From Aequorivita iocasae (GTDB taxonomy: Bacteria > Bacteroidota > Bacteroidia > Flavobacteriales > Flavobacteriaceae), in assembly GCF_016757735.1 (NCBI RefSeq), contig NZ_CP068439.1, positions 2,630,001 through 2,694,000 of the forward strand: a DNA stretch of 64,000 nucleotides. Reading direction: 5' to 3'. How positions within the stretch are numbered: the stretch's first letter is position 1; each line of letters begins with the position of its first letter. The position numbers were made by a program, and so were the translations under genes. Shown here one piece after another: positions 7,700-17,581 of this stretch. Below the pieces are notes generated by a model. That model was not told the DNA's origin. It searched no databases and saw only the letters and a list, made by a program, of their open reading frames with translations.

Positions 7700-9628
7700 T
7701 TACTTATTATGAACGATGGCTTTATAATCAATAGCAATGTCATCTGCAGTCATTAGTTTTACCAAGTACACACCATCACTTAAATTACCCGTATAAAAAC
7801 TGTACTTATTGTTTGCGCCCAGATTTGATTCGGAAATTACAAGTTTTCCATTCATATCATAGACAGATGCAGACTTTATAATATAACCTTCCGGGTTGTT
7901 GATTTCAAGTTGTTGAACTGGATTATTTTGAAATAGAGTCACATTGTCCAAAACAATTTTTTTAGTCTCCAATTCAGTTTCAGGAACATCGCGAATTACG
8001 TTTGCATTACGGAAAACAATAAAAAACCTGTTTTCATATCTGCCAGCAGGTAGATTTAATGTTGCACTACGGCCTCCGGTTATTTGCTGATAGTTATTTT
8101 CTACACGATCAAACAGATAGGCGTGTTCATAAGGCTTTTTAATTTCTTCAACTGCCTTAATATCAACTTTGCTCTGATTTTTTATTTTAAAAGCGATAGG
8201 AACTTGTTTTGATTGCTCATATTTAATACCATTAATAACATAAGGCTTGCGATTATTATCGTCACCGATTGGGAAATAAGCATCAGTCTGTAAATCTTGT
8301 GCGCTCAAGCCGTCCAATCCGCGATCGTAACCATCGGTAGCCTGGTCATAAAAGGCTATAACCATATCTCTGGTTACGGCTTCGTCAAAGATTGACCAAA
8401 TGCGGATGCTTGGGGTACGATAGTCCGGTCTTGCAGTAGTAGGATCGGTGCGGTTTAAATCTTCATTTTCGGAAGTCTGGTCAGCAGAACTCCCCTCGGG
8501 TCTTTGAAATACAGAACCGGCGGTATCTTCTTTATAAAATACTCTGTATGAGTTTTTTATTTCAACATTTCCAGTTGCATTACCTACAAACATTATTCCT
8601 TGGCCTATAGGAGCGAAACGTTTGTTGTCGTCACTATTGGTACTAGATCCAGCTCCTCCTGTGGTCCCTCCAGCGGCAGTATAATAATAAAATGGTGCCG
8701 CTGAGTATGTTCCTAAATTATCTAAATCATAAGGGTCATTATCAGTATCTTCAGGACCCACGGTATAAACACCATAACCGAAAGGCTTTTGTGAGTAATA
8801 GTGTGAAGCTACGGTACGGTCTTCATCATAATACCAAAATGTTGAAAGTTCATTATTATCAGGTAAGTCATAAAATAACTTATTTAAATCCATTGCGGAT
8901 GGATAAGGATTTCCACTCAGTGTCATCTGAGGAACCCCTGCAACAGGTGCGGCTACGGGAATGGAAAAATTTCCATTATTGGGTCTTCCTCTAAATTCAT
9001 AAACTTGGTCTCCCCCTGGAGCACTTAGCCCAACGCCTTTCATAGTAAAGCCAAAACCGGGAGGCGCATTGTTTCCACTATTCATGCGTATATAATGTCC
9101 TTCGGCCTCAGTTCCGGGTTGAGGATGCGTATAAAGCCAACGGGTAGATACAGTTATGGGCGTAGTAGTGTCCAGACCATCACGTCCCGTTGTTATATTA
9201 ACCTTACTAGCGCCAGTTAAACTACTAGCATTGGGTTCATATAAAAAATTAACACCAAAACTTCTATTGCCTGTAGGATTTGGTGAACCAATGTTTCCTG
9301 GATTTCCAATTGGCGAGCACCAATAATAATAAGCCCAGGCATTGGTTTCAGGTGTATTTTGTTGCACTGAAAGTTGACCGTCTCCACTGTTGTTAGAAGT
9401 AGTTCCGCCTTGTATTAACTGTCCATTATTTCGCAAATAAATACTGGCCTCGGTATCGTTAGCAGTTCCGTTTCTTGTTAAATTCACATAATCAGTAACA
9501 TAGAGAACTTCATCATTTACATACACATAGCTATCTGTGCCAGAATTGGTATTAGGCTTCACGGATAACTGCGCAAAAGCACCAGCAGTAGTTAATAGTA
9601 AACTTGAAAAGAGTAGTAGGTTTTTCAT
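7700..9628 (-). CDS. Large T9SS-secreted protein with type A sorting domain
   Basis: 642 residues from the ATG at 9628 (MKNLLLFSSLLLTTAGAFAQ, a clear signal peptide). An ATG at 9664 would put 12 charged residues before the signal and is rejected. The body is rich in N, G, D and S with beta-strand patterns and no recognised catalytic motif. The last 80 residues are a T9SS type A sorting domain: LFQNNPVQQLEINNPEG, IKSASVYDMNGKLV, then LSDGVYLVKLMTADDIAIDYKA. It is therefore exported by the type IX system and probably attached to the surface or released. Likely role, such as adhesin or gliding-surface protein, is a guess. Confidence 0.85.
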   Translation of the reverse strand: MKNLLLFSSLLLTTAGAFAQLSVKPNTNSGTDSYVYVNDEVLYVTDYVNLTRNGTANDTEASIYLRNNGQLIQGGTTSNNSGDGQLSVQQNTPETNAWAYYYWCSPIGNPGNIGSPNPTGNRSFGVNFLYEPNASSLTGASKVNITTGRDGLDTTTPITVSTRWLYTHPQPGTEAEGHYIRMNSGNNAPPGFGFTMKGVGLSAPGGDQVYEFRGRPNNGNFSIPVAAPVAGVPQMTLSGNPYPSAMDLNKLFYDLPDNNELSTFWYYDEDRTVASHYYSQKPFGYGVYTVGPEDTDNDPYDLDNLGTYSAAPFYYYTAAGGTTGGAGSSTNSDDNKRFAPIGQGIMFVGNATGNVEIKNSYRVFYKEDTAGSVFQRPEGSSADQTSENEDLNRTDPTTARPDYRTPSIRIWSIFDEAVTRDMVIAFYDQATDGYDRGLDGLSAQDLQTDAYFPIGDDNNRKPYVINGIKYEQSKQVPIAFKIKNQSKVDIKAVEEIKKPYEHAYLFDRVENNYQQITGGRSATLNLPAGRYENRFFIVFRNANVIRDVPETELETKKIVLDNVTLFQNNPVQQLEINNPEGYIIKSASVYDMNGKLVISESNLGANNKYSFYTGNLSDGVYLVKLMTADDIAIDYKAIVHNK

Positions 9629-9808
9629 ATTTTTACGGTTTTTAAAAGCTTTGATGTGGGGCAAAAAAGCCTTTTTTCACGGTTTAAATTTAAAAATAAT
9701 ATTTAATATATTGAGATGTTTGCCCTAAAATACGTAAAATTTTAGTTTAGAGGTATTTATGGGCATTAAATAGTGCGTTTTTTTTTAAAAGAGTTTATAA
9801 TATTTCAT

Positions 9809-10354
9809 ATGAAAATTGGTGATAAAGTTTCTGTTTTGGATGATGCCATTTCTGGCGTTGTTACTGGTGTGAAAGGGAATGAGGTAGCTATTCTGACCAC
9901 CGATGGCTTTGAACTGGTTTTTTTAAAAAATGAACTTATTGTTGTGGACGGTTCGTTATCAAAACGCGAACTTGCGCAGATGGACGTGGAGGCTATAATT
10001 TCAGAAAAACAACAAAAAAAGCCTGGAAAAACCCAGCGCATCAAGTCCAAAGAACGCAACTTACCGCCTATGGAGGTAGATTTGCACATAAACCAGTTGG
10101 TGCCAAAAACCCGCGGATTGGATAATTATGAAATGTTGACTATTCAGTTAGACACCGCAAAAAGGCAATTGGATTTTGCCATTTCAAAACGCATTCAAAA
10201 AGTTGTCTTCATTCATGGGGTAGGCGAAGGTGTACTTAGGACAGAACTGGAATATCTCTTTAACCGTTACGAAAACATAAAGTTTTATGATGCAGACTAT
10301 AAAAAGTACGGTCGTGGAGCAACTGAAGTTTACATTTTTCAGAATGTGAAATAG
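9809..10354 (+). CDS. Smr/MutS2-type endonuclease domain protein
   Basis: 181 residues from the ATG at 9809 (MKIGDKVSVLDD); the upstream ATG at 9773 would add 12 residues of doubtful value. The N-terminus is a small beta-domain (about 1-60), then a basic linker with KKPGKTQRIKSKER, then an Smr domain: VDLHINQL, VVFIHGVGEGVLRTEL and YGRGATEVYIF. Smr domains nick or bind nucleic acids; flavobacterial DUF2027-Smr proteins of this shape have no assigned substrate. Single gene. Confidence 0.8.
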   Translation: MKIGDKVSVLDDAISGVVTGVKGNEVAILTTDGFELVFLKNELIVVDGSLSKRELAQMDVEAIISEKQQKKPGKTQRIKSKERNLPPMEVDLHINQLVPKTRGLDNYEMLTIQLDTAKRQLDFAISKRIQKVVFIHGVGEGVLRTELEYLFNRYENIKFYDADYKKYGRGATEVYIFQNVK

Positions 10355-10416
10355 TGAAAGAAAATTAACTTATATTTCTTTTTGATCTATTCTTGCTAAA
10401 AACTAAGGTTTGCAGA

Positions 10417-11304
10417 TTAGAATTCTGGCGTGGTGGTTTTGTTTACTGTTTTTATATTTAGAAGCATTCCCATATCCAATGTTTCTTGGGTAATGGTTTC
10501 GTCCCCACTTACCAACACTACATTTTTCAGAACAATTTCCGCACTTTTGGAAATGGTATATGTGTGCTCACGATACAGGTTTACTTGATAGTCTATTGCT
10601 ATTTCAGGGTTAAGATAATCTGCACCTGCTGTAGTGTCTGTAACGTCGTTTCTGGGATCAAGATCCATGTTTTTATCTTCGTCACGGGTTAGGATGCCAT
10701 CACCATCATCATCAGGGTCTAAATAATTGGGGATTCCATCGCCATCAGTGTCTAATGGACTAGTTAAGGGATTGTTGTCGCCATCAGCGTTTTCAATATC
10801 AAGTTCAAGTGCCGTGGGTACGTTGTCGCCATCATCGTCTACATCATATAAATCTGGTATGCCGTCTCCATCAGTATCACCGTCAAATTCATCATCTGCA
10901 TCCACGCCATCGTTATCGTCAAAATCAAAAACTGTTGTAAATTCTGCAGTACCATCGGTAGCAACGTAGTTTGCGGTAACATTTGGGGAAGTAGGGGGCA
11001 CACTTTGGCAGAAATAATCATCGGTCAGATCGCCATCGTAGGTTCTATAGTTTACAAAGTTAGCAGTCCCATTTAAGGTATAGGATGCCGTGCCCTGTGC
11101 TCTGTATAAACTATCGGTAACACCCAATTTAAGCGAGAGGCTTTCCCGTGCCTCAGGATTTATTTTATAGAAAACATAGTCTCCAAGCTCGCCACACACT
11201 TCCAATGAGGCATCGTCAAAATTGAAGGTTGTTATAATAATATCGCCGTCATCACAGCTTGTGAAAATAAAGGAGGCAACCAAAATCAGGAAAATCTTTT
11301 TCAT
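10417..11304 (-). CDS. Lipoprotein with thrombospondin type 3-like calcium repeats
   Basis: 295 residues from the ATG at 11304. The signal peptide ends in FIFTSC, so the protein is lipidated, and the next residues (DDGD) are acidic, as in Bacteroidota surface-export signals. The middle carries consecutive DxDxDG repeats (DGDTDGDGIPDLYD, DTDGDGIPNYLD, DDDGDGILTRDED), which bind calcium in thrombospondin type 3 modules. The C-terminal part is strand-rich. A cell-surface structural role is likely. An upstream in-frame ATG at 11370 is rejected because it would bury the lipobox. Confidence 0.75.
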   Translation of the reverse strand: MKKIFLILVASFIFTSCDDGDIIITTFNFDDASLEVCGELGDYVFYKINPEARESLSLKLGVTDSLYRAQGTASYTLNGTANFVNYRTYDGDLTDDYFCQSVPPTSPNVTANYVATDGTAEFTTVFDFDDNDGVDADDEFDGDTDGDGIPDLYDVDDDGDNVPTALELDIENADGDNNPLTSPLDTDGDGIPNYLDPDDDGDGILTRDEDKNMDLDPRNDVTDTTAGADYLNPEIAIDYQVNLYREHTYTISKSAEIVLKNVVLVSGDETITQETLDMGMLLNIKTVNKTTTPEF

Positions 11305-11385
11305 CGTAAATTTAAAAGTCATCGTCGGTTTACAAAGTAACGCAATTCTTTTTAACTGAAATGCCGACAAAACTGTTTTAATATG

Positions 11386-11393
11386 TATTTTTG
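11386..11393 (+). promoter_or_regulatory. -7 element of the cysteine desulfurase gene
   Basis: TATTTTTG matches TAnnTTTG exactly. It gives a leader of roughly 65 bases before ATG 11466, unusually long for this window. Confidence 0.55.
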
Positions 11394-11465
11394 CGAACCG
11401 AAATAGAGGAAGAGCCCTGCTTCAAATAAAACTCGGCACTTGCCGGTTTTTATAAAAAATAACCA

Positions 11466-12620
11466 ATGAAGAAAGTATATTTTGATAGCGCAGCAACTAC
11501 CCAATTGCGCGACGATGTTATTACCTGCATTACAGAGGTTTTAAAAACTGAATACGGAAACCCTTCATCTACACACTCTTACGGTAGATCATCAAAATCA
11601 TTGCTTGAAAATGCCCGCAAGGAAATCGCAAAGCTTTTAAATGTTTCTGCAAGCGAAATTATATTTACATCTGGTGGGACGGAAGCCGATAATTTAATTC
11701 TTTGCAGTGCCGTACGCGACCTTGGTGTAAGGCGCATCATTTCCAGCAGGATTGAGCATCATGCGGTTTTGCATACATTGGAATGGTTAAAGGATGAATA
11801 CAATATCCAGCTTGAGTTTGTAAAATTGGACAAATGCGGGCATGTTGATTATGCTCATTTGGAAAATCTTTTAGCAGCTTCTTCAGAAAAAAACTTGGTA
11901 AGTTTGATGCACGTTAATAATGAGGTGGGAAACCTTTTGGATTTGAAGAAGGTTTCACATCTGTGTAAAGAATACAAAGCTCTTTTTCATAGTGATACGG
12001 TACAATCCGTTGGGCATTTTGAACTTGATTTTAAGGAAATACCAATTGATTTTGCCGCCGCCGCTGCGCATAAATTTCATGGGCCTAAGGGAGCTGGCTT
12101 TGCTTTTGTTAGGAAAAATTCTGGGTTGCGTTCACTCATACATGGAGGCGAACAGGAACGCGGTCTGCGTGCAGGTACAGAAGCTGTGTATGCCATCGCA
12201 GGCATGGCGGAGGCGCTAAAACTATCATACCATAAACTCGAAAAGGAGCGAAATTACATCATGGGCTTGAAAGATTATTTTAAGCAAGAGCTTTCAAAAA
12301 ATATTCCTGGGGTAAAATTTAACGGAAGTTGTGACGATAATGAGCGCAGCACCTATACACTTCTAAATGTGTGTTTGCCCATTTCCACAGAAAAGGCAAT
12401 GTTATTATTGTTTCAACTGGACTTAAAAGGAATAGCCTGCAGCAAAGGAAGCGCTTGCCAAAGCGGGGCAGAAGGTGGTTCGCACGTTTTGAATGAAATT
12501 CTTTCCGAAGAGGATTTGAGCAAACCTTCCATTCGATTTTCTTTTTCCAGCTTCAATAAAAAAGAAGAGGTAGATTATGTGGTTGATGTTTTAAAGGAAT
12601 TTATCTCCGAAGGAATCTAA
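11466..12620 (+). CDS. Cysteine desulfurase (NifS/IscS-like)
   Basis: 384 residues, class V PLP aminotransferase fold. Lys203 in AHKFHGPKG forms the PLP aldimine and Cys331 in SKGSACQSG is the persulfide-forming nucleophile. The enzyme takes sulfur from L-cysteine, giving alanine, for Fe-S clusters or tRNA thiolation. No isc or suf genes are adjacent, so a dedicated Fe-S operon role is not supported; a housekeeping IscS-type role in tRNA modification is plausible. Converges with the TonB-dependent receptor gene with 32 bases between stop codons. Confidence 0.9.
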   Translation: MKKVYFDSAATTQLRDDVITCITEVLKTEYGNPSSTHSYGRSSKSLLENARKEIAKLLNVSASEIIFTSGGTEADNLILCSAVRDLGVRRIISSRIEHHAVLHTLEWLKDEYNIQLEFVKLDKCGHVDYAHLENLLAASSEKNLVSLMHVNNEVGNLLDLKKVSHLCKEYKALFHSDTVQSVGHFELDFKEIPIDFAAAAAHKFHGPKGAGFAFVRKNSGLRSLIHGGEQERGLRAGTEAVYAIAGMAEALKLSYHKLEKERNYIMGLKDYFKQELSKNIPGVKFNGSCDDNERSTYTLLNVCLPISTEKAMLLLFQLDLKGIACSKGSACQSGAEGGSHVLNEILSEEDLSKPSIRFSFSSFNKKEEVDYVVDVLKEFISEGI

Positions 12621-12652
12621 TCCAAAAGAGAAAATTGTCATTCAATATCTGC

Positions 12653-15118
12653 CTAAAATTTTGCCGTAAGCCTTACGTTAAAAACACGTGGTGTTAAGTA
12701 ATTCGGGATTGAGTATTGAACTTTGGTGTAAACATCTCTTACGAATGTGTTTGTGATAGAGTTTTGCACATCAAAGATGTTGAATATTTCTGCACCGATT
12801 GAAAATTCCTTAAAAGGTTTTAGCCAACCACTTTCCCTAAGTTTTGTATCGTCAACAATAACGTAGCTTACGCCAAGATCTGCACGTTTATAATCTGGCA
12901 GCCTAACTTGGTAGTCGTAAGGGTCTGCATAACTTGGTGAACCACCGGGAAGCCCCGTATTATAAGTAAGGTTTAAGTACATTTTAAGCGATGGAATTAC
13001 TTTTACATAATCCTGGAACAGCATCCCAAACTTCAAACGTTGGTCTGTTGGCCGAAAAATATACCCGCGATCGTTAATATTTTCCTCGGTTTTTAAATAT
13101 CCAAAACTTAACCAGCTTTCCGTTCCGGGCACAAACTCCCCGGCCAAGCGCAAATCAAGTCCGTAAGCGTATGCTACTGCACTGTTATTGGCGCGATAGC
13201 GAATGCGAACATTTTCCAAGGTGTATGGGTTCACATCGGTTAGATGCTTGTAATAAATCTCAGAATTGAGCCTAAAGGCACGGTCCCACATTTTAAAGCT
13301 GTAATCATTGCCGAATACAATATGAATGGATTTCTGCGCTTCCACACCTGGGCGAACGGTTCCGGTAGAATCCCGTAATTCTCTATAAAATGGAGGTTGA
13401 TGATACACTCCGCCCGATAGGCGGAAAAGCATGTCCATTTCCCAATCCGGTTTTAAAGCAACTTGGGCCCGAGGACTAAAAACGGTTTGTGTGGTACTTG
13501 TTATATCCTTACCACTAACGGTCCAATTATGTGCACGAACACCCGCATTTAGCCAAAGTTCGCTATTGCCAAGACTGGTTTTTCTGCTCCATTGAGCATA
13601 GCCCGATATTCTATCTATTTGGGTATCGTTTTGTGCACGAACGTTGGTATATGGTACAATTGGAGATGTATCTGCTGCATACGGTTGATCGTTCGGTGGA
13701 AATATAGGCGGACGGATGGAAAACCCTGCCGAGTCAATAATTTCATATTCCTGAACCCGATCGCGAATGTCTTCGTGAGTGTACTTTATGCCGTACTCGA
13801 TATTGTTTTCATCTAATGAAAGATTTCCTTTGTGCTCTACGTTAAGAATCAATGCGTCCAAATCATTCCGTGCGTGGGTAAGTTGGCTCCCAATGCCGCG
13901 CGTAAATTCTACCGTGCCCAAATCTTCGCTTCCAATTTCAGTATTTACTTCTCCCAATCGATATTCCGCAAGAATATCATAATATTCCTGTTCTGTAGTT
14001 TGGTAAAGCGAACCAATAAATTTTGCAGTGTAATTATCTGAAACTACCCAAGTAGATTTTAATGCGCCGAAGTAGGTATTGTATCGATCTTCTTCCCGGC
14101 CTTCATAAAAAACTAGCAGCGCGATAGGATCTGTAATCGTTCCAAAGTTTGTTTGCCTTGTTAAGGGTCTGTAATTGTATTCGTTTAGCGACACATTGCC
14201 CAAAAAGCTTAATTCAAATTTATTGGTGAATTTATAGGTAAGATAAGTCTGTGCATCTGCAAATTTAGGTCTGTAGTTTGTTTCGGTTTCCTTTGCGTTG
14301 ACCAATAAACTGTTATCGCGATAACGAATTCCGAGAATTCCAGAAAGTCGCCCATTTTTTGAAATTCCTTCAACGGAACCACTTGCGCCCAAAAGGCTCA
14401 AATCTACCGATGCGCCAAAATCAACAGGCCGACGGTAGGTTATATCCAAAACCGAGGAAAGTTTGTCGCCATATTTGGCCTGAAACCCTCCAGCGGAAAA
14501 TTCCACATTACTTGTAAGCTCGCTGTTTACGAAGCTTAAACCTTCCTGTTGCCCGCTTCTTATAAGAAAAGGACGATAAACTTCAATCTCGTTTACGTAA
14601 ACAAGGTTTTCATCATAGTTCCCGCCGCGAACGGCATATTGTGTGCTCAGTTCATCGTTGCCGTTAACGCCTGGGAGCGATTTCAGAAGATTTTCTACTC
14701 CAGCATTGGCGCCAACCATTTTTCGTATTACTTCTGGTGAAATGGTGGTAACACCTTCCACGCGTTTGTTTTCACGACCCGAAATAACGACTTCGGGAAT
14801 TTGTTCTACATCAATTTTTAATACTGGATTCAATTCGTAATCCTCATTTGGACTTAAATTAAAACGAAGCTTGGCATTTTTATGACCAACGTGGGAAAAA
14901 ATAACAACCACCTCTTGGTCTGAGGGAATTTCCAAAAGATAATAACCATTTAAATCGGAAATAGTTCCCTGGTCTTCATATGTTACGTTTACACCGGCAA
15001 GCGGTGTGTTATTTTCATCCAGAATGACTCCTCGTACGGTTGCCTTTTGGGCAAATACAACGGTTGCGAAAAAAAAGAAAAGGAGTGTAAGCGGTAGTTT
15101 AATTGTTTTCAAAAGCAA
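12653..15118 (-). CDS. TonB-dependent receptor with carboxypeptidase-like domain
   Basis: 821 residues. Signal peptide (cleavage after VVFAQ), then a CarboxypepD regulatory-like beta-sandwich (about 25-110, TVRGVILDENNTPLAGVNV), a plug domain (about 125-225, with SLPGVNGNDELSTQYAVRGG) and a large outer-membrane barrel ending in RLTAKF. These receptors import large ligands using TonB energy; there is no SusD partner here, so polysaccharide uptake is not indicated. It lies 3 bases downstream of the M23 peptidase gene, so the two are co-transcribed. Ligand unknown. Confidence 0.88.
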   Translation of the reverse strand: MLLKTIKLPLTLLFFFFATVVFAQKATVRGVILDENNTPLAGVNVTYEDQGTISDLNGYYLLEIPSDQEVVVIFSHVGHKNAKLRFNLSPNEDYELNPVLKIDVEQIPEVVISGRENKRVEGVTTISPEVIRKMVGANAGVENLLKSLPGVNGNDELSTQYAVRGGNYDENLVYVNEIEVYRPFLIRSGQQEGLSFVNSELTSNVEFSAGGFQAKYGDKLSSVLDITYRRPVDFGASVDLSLLGASGSVEGISKNGRLSGILGIRYRDNSLLVNAKETETNYRPKFADAQTYLTYKFTNKFELSFLGNVSLNEYNYRPLTRQTNFGTITDPIALLVFYEGREEDRYNTYFGALKSTWVVSDNYTAKFIGSLYQTTEQEYYDILAEYRLGEVNTEIGSEDLGTVEFTRGIGSQLTHARNDLDALILNVEHKGNLSLDENNIEYGIKYTHEDIRDRVQEYEIIDSAGFSIRPPIFPPNDQPYAADTSPIVPYTNVRAQNDTQIDRISGYAQWSRKTSLGNSELWLNAGVRAHNWTVSGKDITSTTQTVFSPRAQVALKPDWEMDMLFRLSGGVYHQPPFYRELRDSTGTVRPGVEAQKSIHIVFGNDYSFKMWDRAFRLNSEIYYKHLTDVNPYTLENVRIRYRANNSAVAYAYGLDLRLAGEFVPGTESWLSFGYLKTEENINDRGYIFRPTDQRLKFGMLFQDYVKVIPSLKMYLNLTYNTGLPGGSPSYADPYDYQVRLPDYKRADLGVSYVIVDDTKLRESGWLKPFKEFSIGAEIFNIFDVQNSITNTFVRDVYTKVQYSIPNYLTPRVFNVRLTAKF

Positions 15119-15121
15119 GGG

Positions 15122-16813
15122 TTAGGGTTGTTTTCTGAAAAATTTTGCTTCAAATGTAGCACTATTTCCCACATTATCTATTACAATAACTTTCAAATTA
15201 TTTTCTGTTTCTAGATTTACGTTATCATTGAAATTATAAGTTAGAACGTCTTTTTTGTAATCATATTCCATCAAAATGAATTTTTCATTGATAGTAGCCC
15301 GATAGGAACTAATTCCGCTAAGATCGTCCGTAATTTTTAGCTGTAGAAAATTTTGGTTGCTGATCCATTTTCCATCTGAAAAATTTACGGGTTTTATAGT
15401 GGGTGCATTTGTGTCTGAAGCAATAGTATAGCTTCCAAAGGTGCGTGTTTTGGCGGTAAGCTTATCCCCATTTCGGGTGGTGGAAGTATAGTAGGGCTGT
15501 CCGCGATAGTTAAGCCTTCCTATATAAAGCTTATCGCGGTCAGCTTCATTGTATGATGAAATATCGGCCGTAATTGAAATATTGCTGTGGATTGGAATTA
15601 AATCTTCGTGAAATTTCAGAACGTCACCTTCGTCTTTAATATTCAAATAAGTGTCTTCATATAAGCTATTTGCCGGAATGTAAATACTCCATTTGCCTTT
15701 TGTGATTGATGTTGCATGGTCTGCATAAATGAAATCATCGGTTTTCTCAATGTTTTTAGGCTCTAAAATTTCAAGCTTTGCACCTTCAATAGGTACTGAA
15801 ATATACATACGATTGCCATTAAAATCATTGACCTCAATAGTGTAAATGGATTGAAGGCTATCTTGAACTGTTATGTATCCATTTTCGTCTTCCTCTATAA
15901 TTATGCTCAGCGGATTGTTGGTTTCGCGGAAGAGCTTTTGTACCATACTTTTGTTGGTTTCATAATAATTATAATCTGTATACCGGTTTAAATATCGCGT
16001 TTCCGAAAAGGAAAATTTATCAAAAAGCACCTTAAATTTTTCGGTTCCGTTAAAACGGGTCTCAATGCTATATGCGCCATTTTTATTTGAAGCGCCATCT
16101 TGCTGGTCATAGGTAGTAATTCCGAAGCCAATCTTCCCAAAAGCCTTAATGTCCTCTGTTTTGTAATTGCCGTCCTTTTGTTTTATCATCCGCAATTTGG
16201 TGCGGTTTTGACCTTGGTTAACGTGTGCATCTTCCCCAATGGGATAAGCGAATATTGCGCTTACAATAGGTTTTTTTGAATCTGGAATTTCTATACCAAA
16301 GAGCAATGGGTTCATGGGGCGTTGTGAAGAATCCCTGATTTCGAAATGAAGGTGTGGGCCGCCGCTACCGCCGGTATTGCCAGTGTAAGCGATTAGATCT
16401 CCTTTTTTTACGGGTAACAAGCTTTGATCAGGAAAGAGTTCTAGTTCAAACGTTTCTTTGTTATACTGGGTATCTTTCACATACTTTTCAATATCGCCGG
16501 CAAAGCTCCGCAAATGTCCATAAACAGTGGTGTACCCATTGGGGTGAAGAATATAGAGCGCTTTTCCGTAACCGTAATGCTGCACATTTATTCGGCTCAC
16601 GTAACCATCTGCTGGGGCATATACCGGCAGCCCTTCACGTTGTTCGGTTTTAAGGTCTAGACCACTGTGGAAATGGTTGGCGCGCATTTCGCCAAAATTT
16701 CCGGCTAGGACTAAATTTATGTCCAAAGGGTTGGAAAAATAATCTGTAGGAATACCGTTCTGTCCGTAAGCAACCGCGCCAAAAAGCAGTAGCATTGATA
16801 AAATTTTCTTCAT
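15122..16813 (-). CDS. M23 family metallopeptidase
   Basis: 563 residues with a signal peptide (cleavage after VAYGQ). The LytM/M23 zinc site is at the N-terminal side: NHFHSGLDLK (ligands H and D) and GPHLHFEIRD (HxH). M23 enzymes cut peptidoglycan peptide bridges. The 350-residue C-terminal extension is beta-rich and ends in a region like an Ig or bacterial surface module; its role is unknown. First gene of a two-gene unit with the TonB receptor, so cell-wall remodelling may be tied to receptor assembly, though this is inference. Confidence 0.85.
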   Translation of the reverse strand: MKKILSMLLLFGAVAYGQNGIPTDYFSNPLDINLVLAGNFGEMRANHFHSGLDLKTEQREGLPVYAPADGYVSRINVQHYGYGKALYILHPNGYTTVYGHLRSFAGDIEKYVKDTQYNKETFELELFPDQSLLPVKKGDLIAYTGNTGGSGGPHLHFEIRDSSQRPMNPLLFGIEIPDSKKPIVSAIFAYPIGEDAHVNQGQNRTKLRMIKQKDGNYKTEDIKAFGKIGFGITTYDQQDGASNKNGAYSIETRFNGTEKFKVLFDKFSFSETRYLNRYTDYNYYETNKSMVQKLFRETNNPLSIIIEEDENGYITVQDSLQSIYTIEVNDFNGNRMYISVPIEGAKLEILEPKNIEKTDDFIYADHATSITKGKWSIYIPANSLYEDTYLNIKDEGDVLKFHEDLIPIHSNISITADISSYNEADRDKLYIGRLNYRGQPYYTSTTRNGDKLTAKTRTFGSYTIASDTNAPTIKPVNFSDGKWISNQNFLQLKITDDLSGISSYRATINEKFILMEYDYKKDVLTYNFNDNVNLETENNLKVIVIDNVGNSATFEAKFFRKQP

Positions 16814-16928
16814 AGTGTAAAAATAAGAATACGCTATAATTAAAAGGGGAGAGAATTGGTTTATTGTATCTATTTTTCAATAATACAAAAAATAATGGAA
16901 AACTGTTTGCTTATTAACGATGGTATGC

Positions 16929-16936
16929 TAACTTTG
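16929..16936 (+). promoter_or_regulatory. -7 element of the coiled-coil-zapA unit
   Basis: TAACTTTG is an exact TAnnTTTG match 28 bases before the ATG at 16964. Confidence 0.55.
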
Positions 16937-16963
16937 TGAAAGAAGTATTGAACACAGATTTTA

Positions 16964-17254
16964 ATGAGTAATCTTTCTGAAATAGTTGATTCTCTTGAAA
17001 ATAGAATTGGCGAGCTGCTCAAAAGGCACGAAAAATTAAACAAGGCCAATGTAGCGCTAGAAGAAGAACTCAAAATTTTACAGTCTAAACAGCAACAATT
17101 TGAAGAAGAAATTGAAACTTGGACCGAAAAATGTAACTCATTAAAAATGGCAAATTCAATGCTCGGCAGCGACCAGCATAAACGAGAAACTAAACTCAAG
17201 ATAAACGCTCTCATTCGGGAAATTGACCTTTGCATAAGCCAGCTTTCCGAATAA
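16964..17254 (+). CDS. Small coiled-coil protein upstream of zapA
   Basis: 96 residues, nearly all predicted coiled coil (heptads in LEEELKILQSKQQQFEEEIE), no signal or membrane segment. Ten bases separate it from zapA, so they are in one unit. Its size, structure and neighbour suggest a cell-division accessory protein similar in shape to ZapB, but I see no sequence signature that proves this. Small proteins of this kind in front of zapA are common in flavobacteria. Confidence 0.7.
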   Translation: MSNLSEIVDSLENRIGELLKRHEKLNKANVALEEELKILQSKQQQFEEEIETWTEKCNSLKMANSMLGSDQHKRETKLKINALIREIDLCISQLSE

Positions 17255-17264
17255 AAATATAACA

Positions 17265-17555
17265 ATGGCCGAACCATTAAAAATAAAACTATCAATTGCA
17301 GACAGGGTTTATCCCTTGACCATTAATCCTTCACAGGAAGAGGGGTTGCGGTTGGCAAGCAAAAAGATAGAAGAAATGATTAAGAAGTTCGAGCAAAGTT
17401 ATGCCGTACGCGATAAACAGGATGTGTTAGCCATGTGCGCCCTCCAGTTTGCAGCCCAGGTAGAGCAAAAGCAAATTGATAATTCAAGAGATACGCAGGA
17501 AACAGAAACAAGGCTAAAGGCTTTGGACCGTTTGCTGCAGGAGCAATTATCATAA
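17265..17555 (+). CDS. zapA: Cell division protein ZapA
   Basis: 96 residues. N-terminal beta-hairpin domain (KIKLSIADRVYPLTI), then SQEEGLRLASKKIEEMIKKF and a C-terminal helix, which is the ZapA layout. ZapA bundles FtsZ filaments at the division ring in the cytoplasm. It lies directly upstream of a predicted 6S RNA; the zapA-6S RNA order is also seen in proteobacteria. Confidence 0.85.
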   Translation: MAEPLKIKLSIADRVYPLTINPSQEEGLRLASKKIEEMIKKFEQSYAVRDKQDVLAMCALQFAAQVEQKQIDNSRDTQETETRLKALDRLLQEQLS

Positions 17556-17581
17556 CGTTCTTTAAATTAAATAAGGTTACT

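Noticed and set aside
11434-11451. Hairpin CGGCA-CT-TGCCG with T run in the cysteine desulfurase leader
   Set aside because: A 2-base loop, or a 4-bp stem otherwise; too weak to call an attenuator.
14591-14602. GTTTACGTAAAC, similar to the XRE operators
   Set aside because: No 4-base spacer and inside the TonB receptor coding region; chance match.
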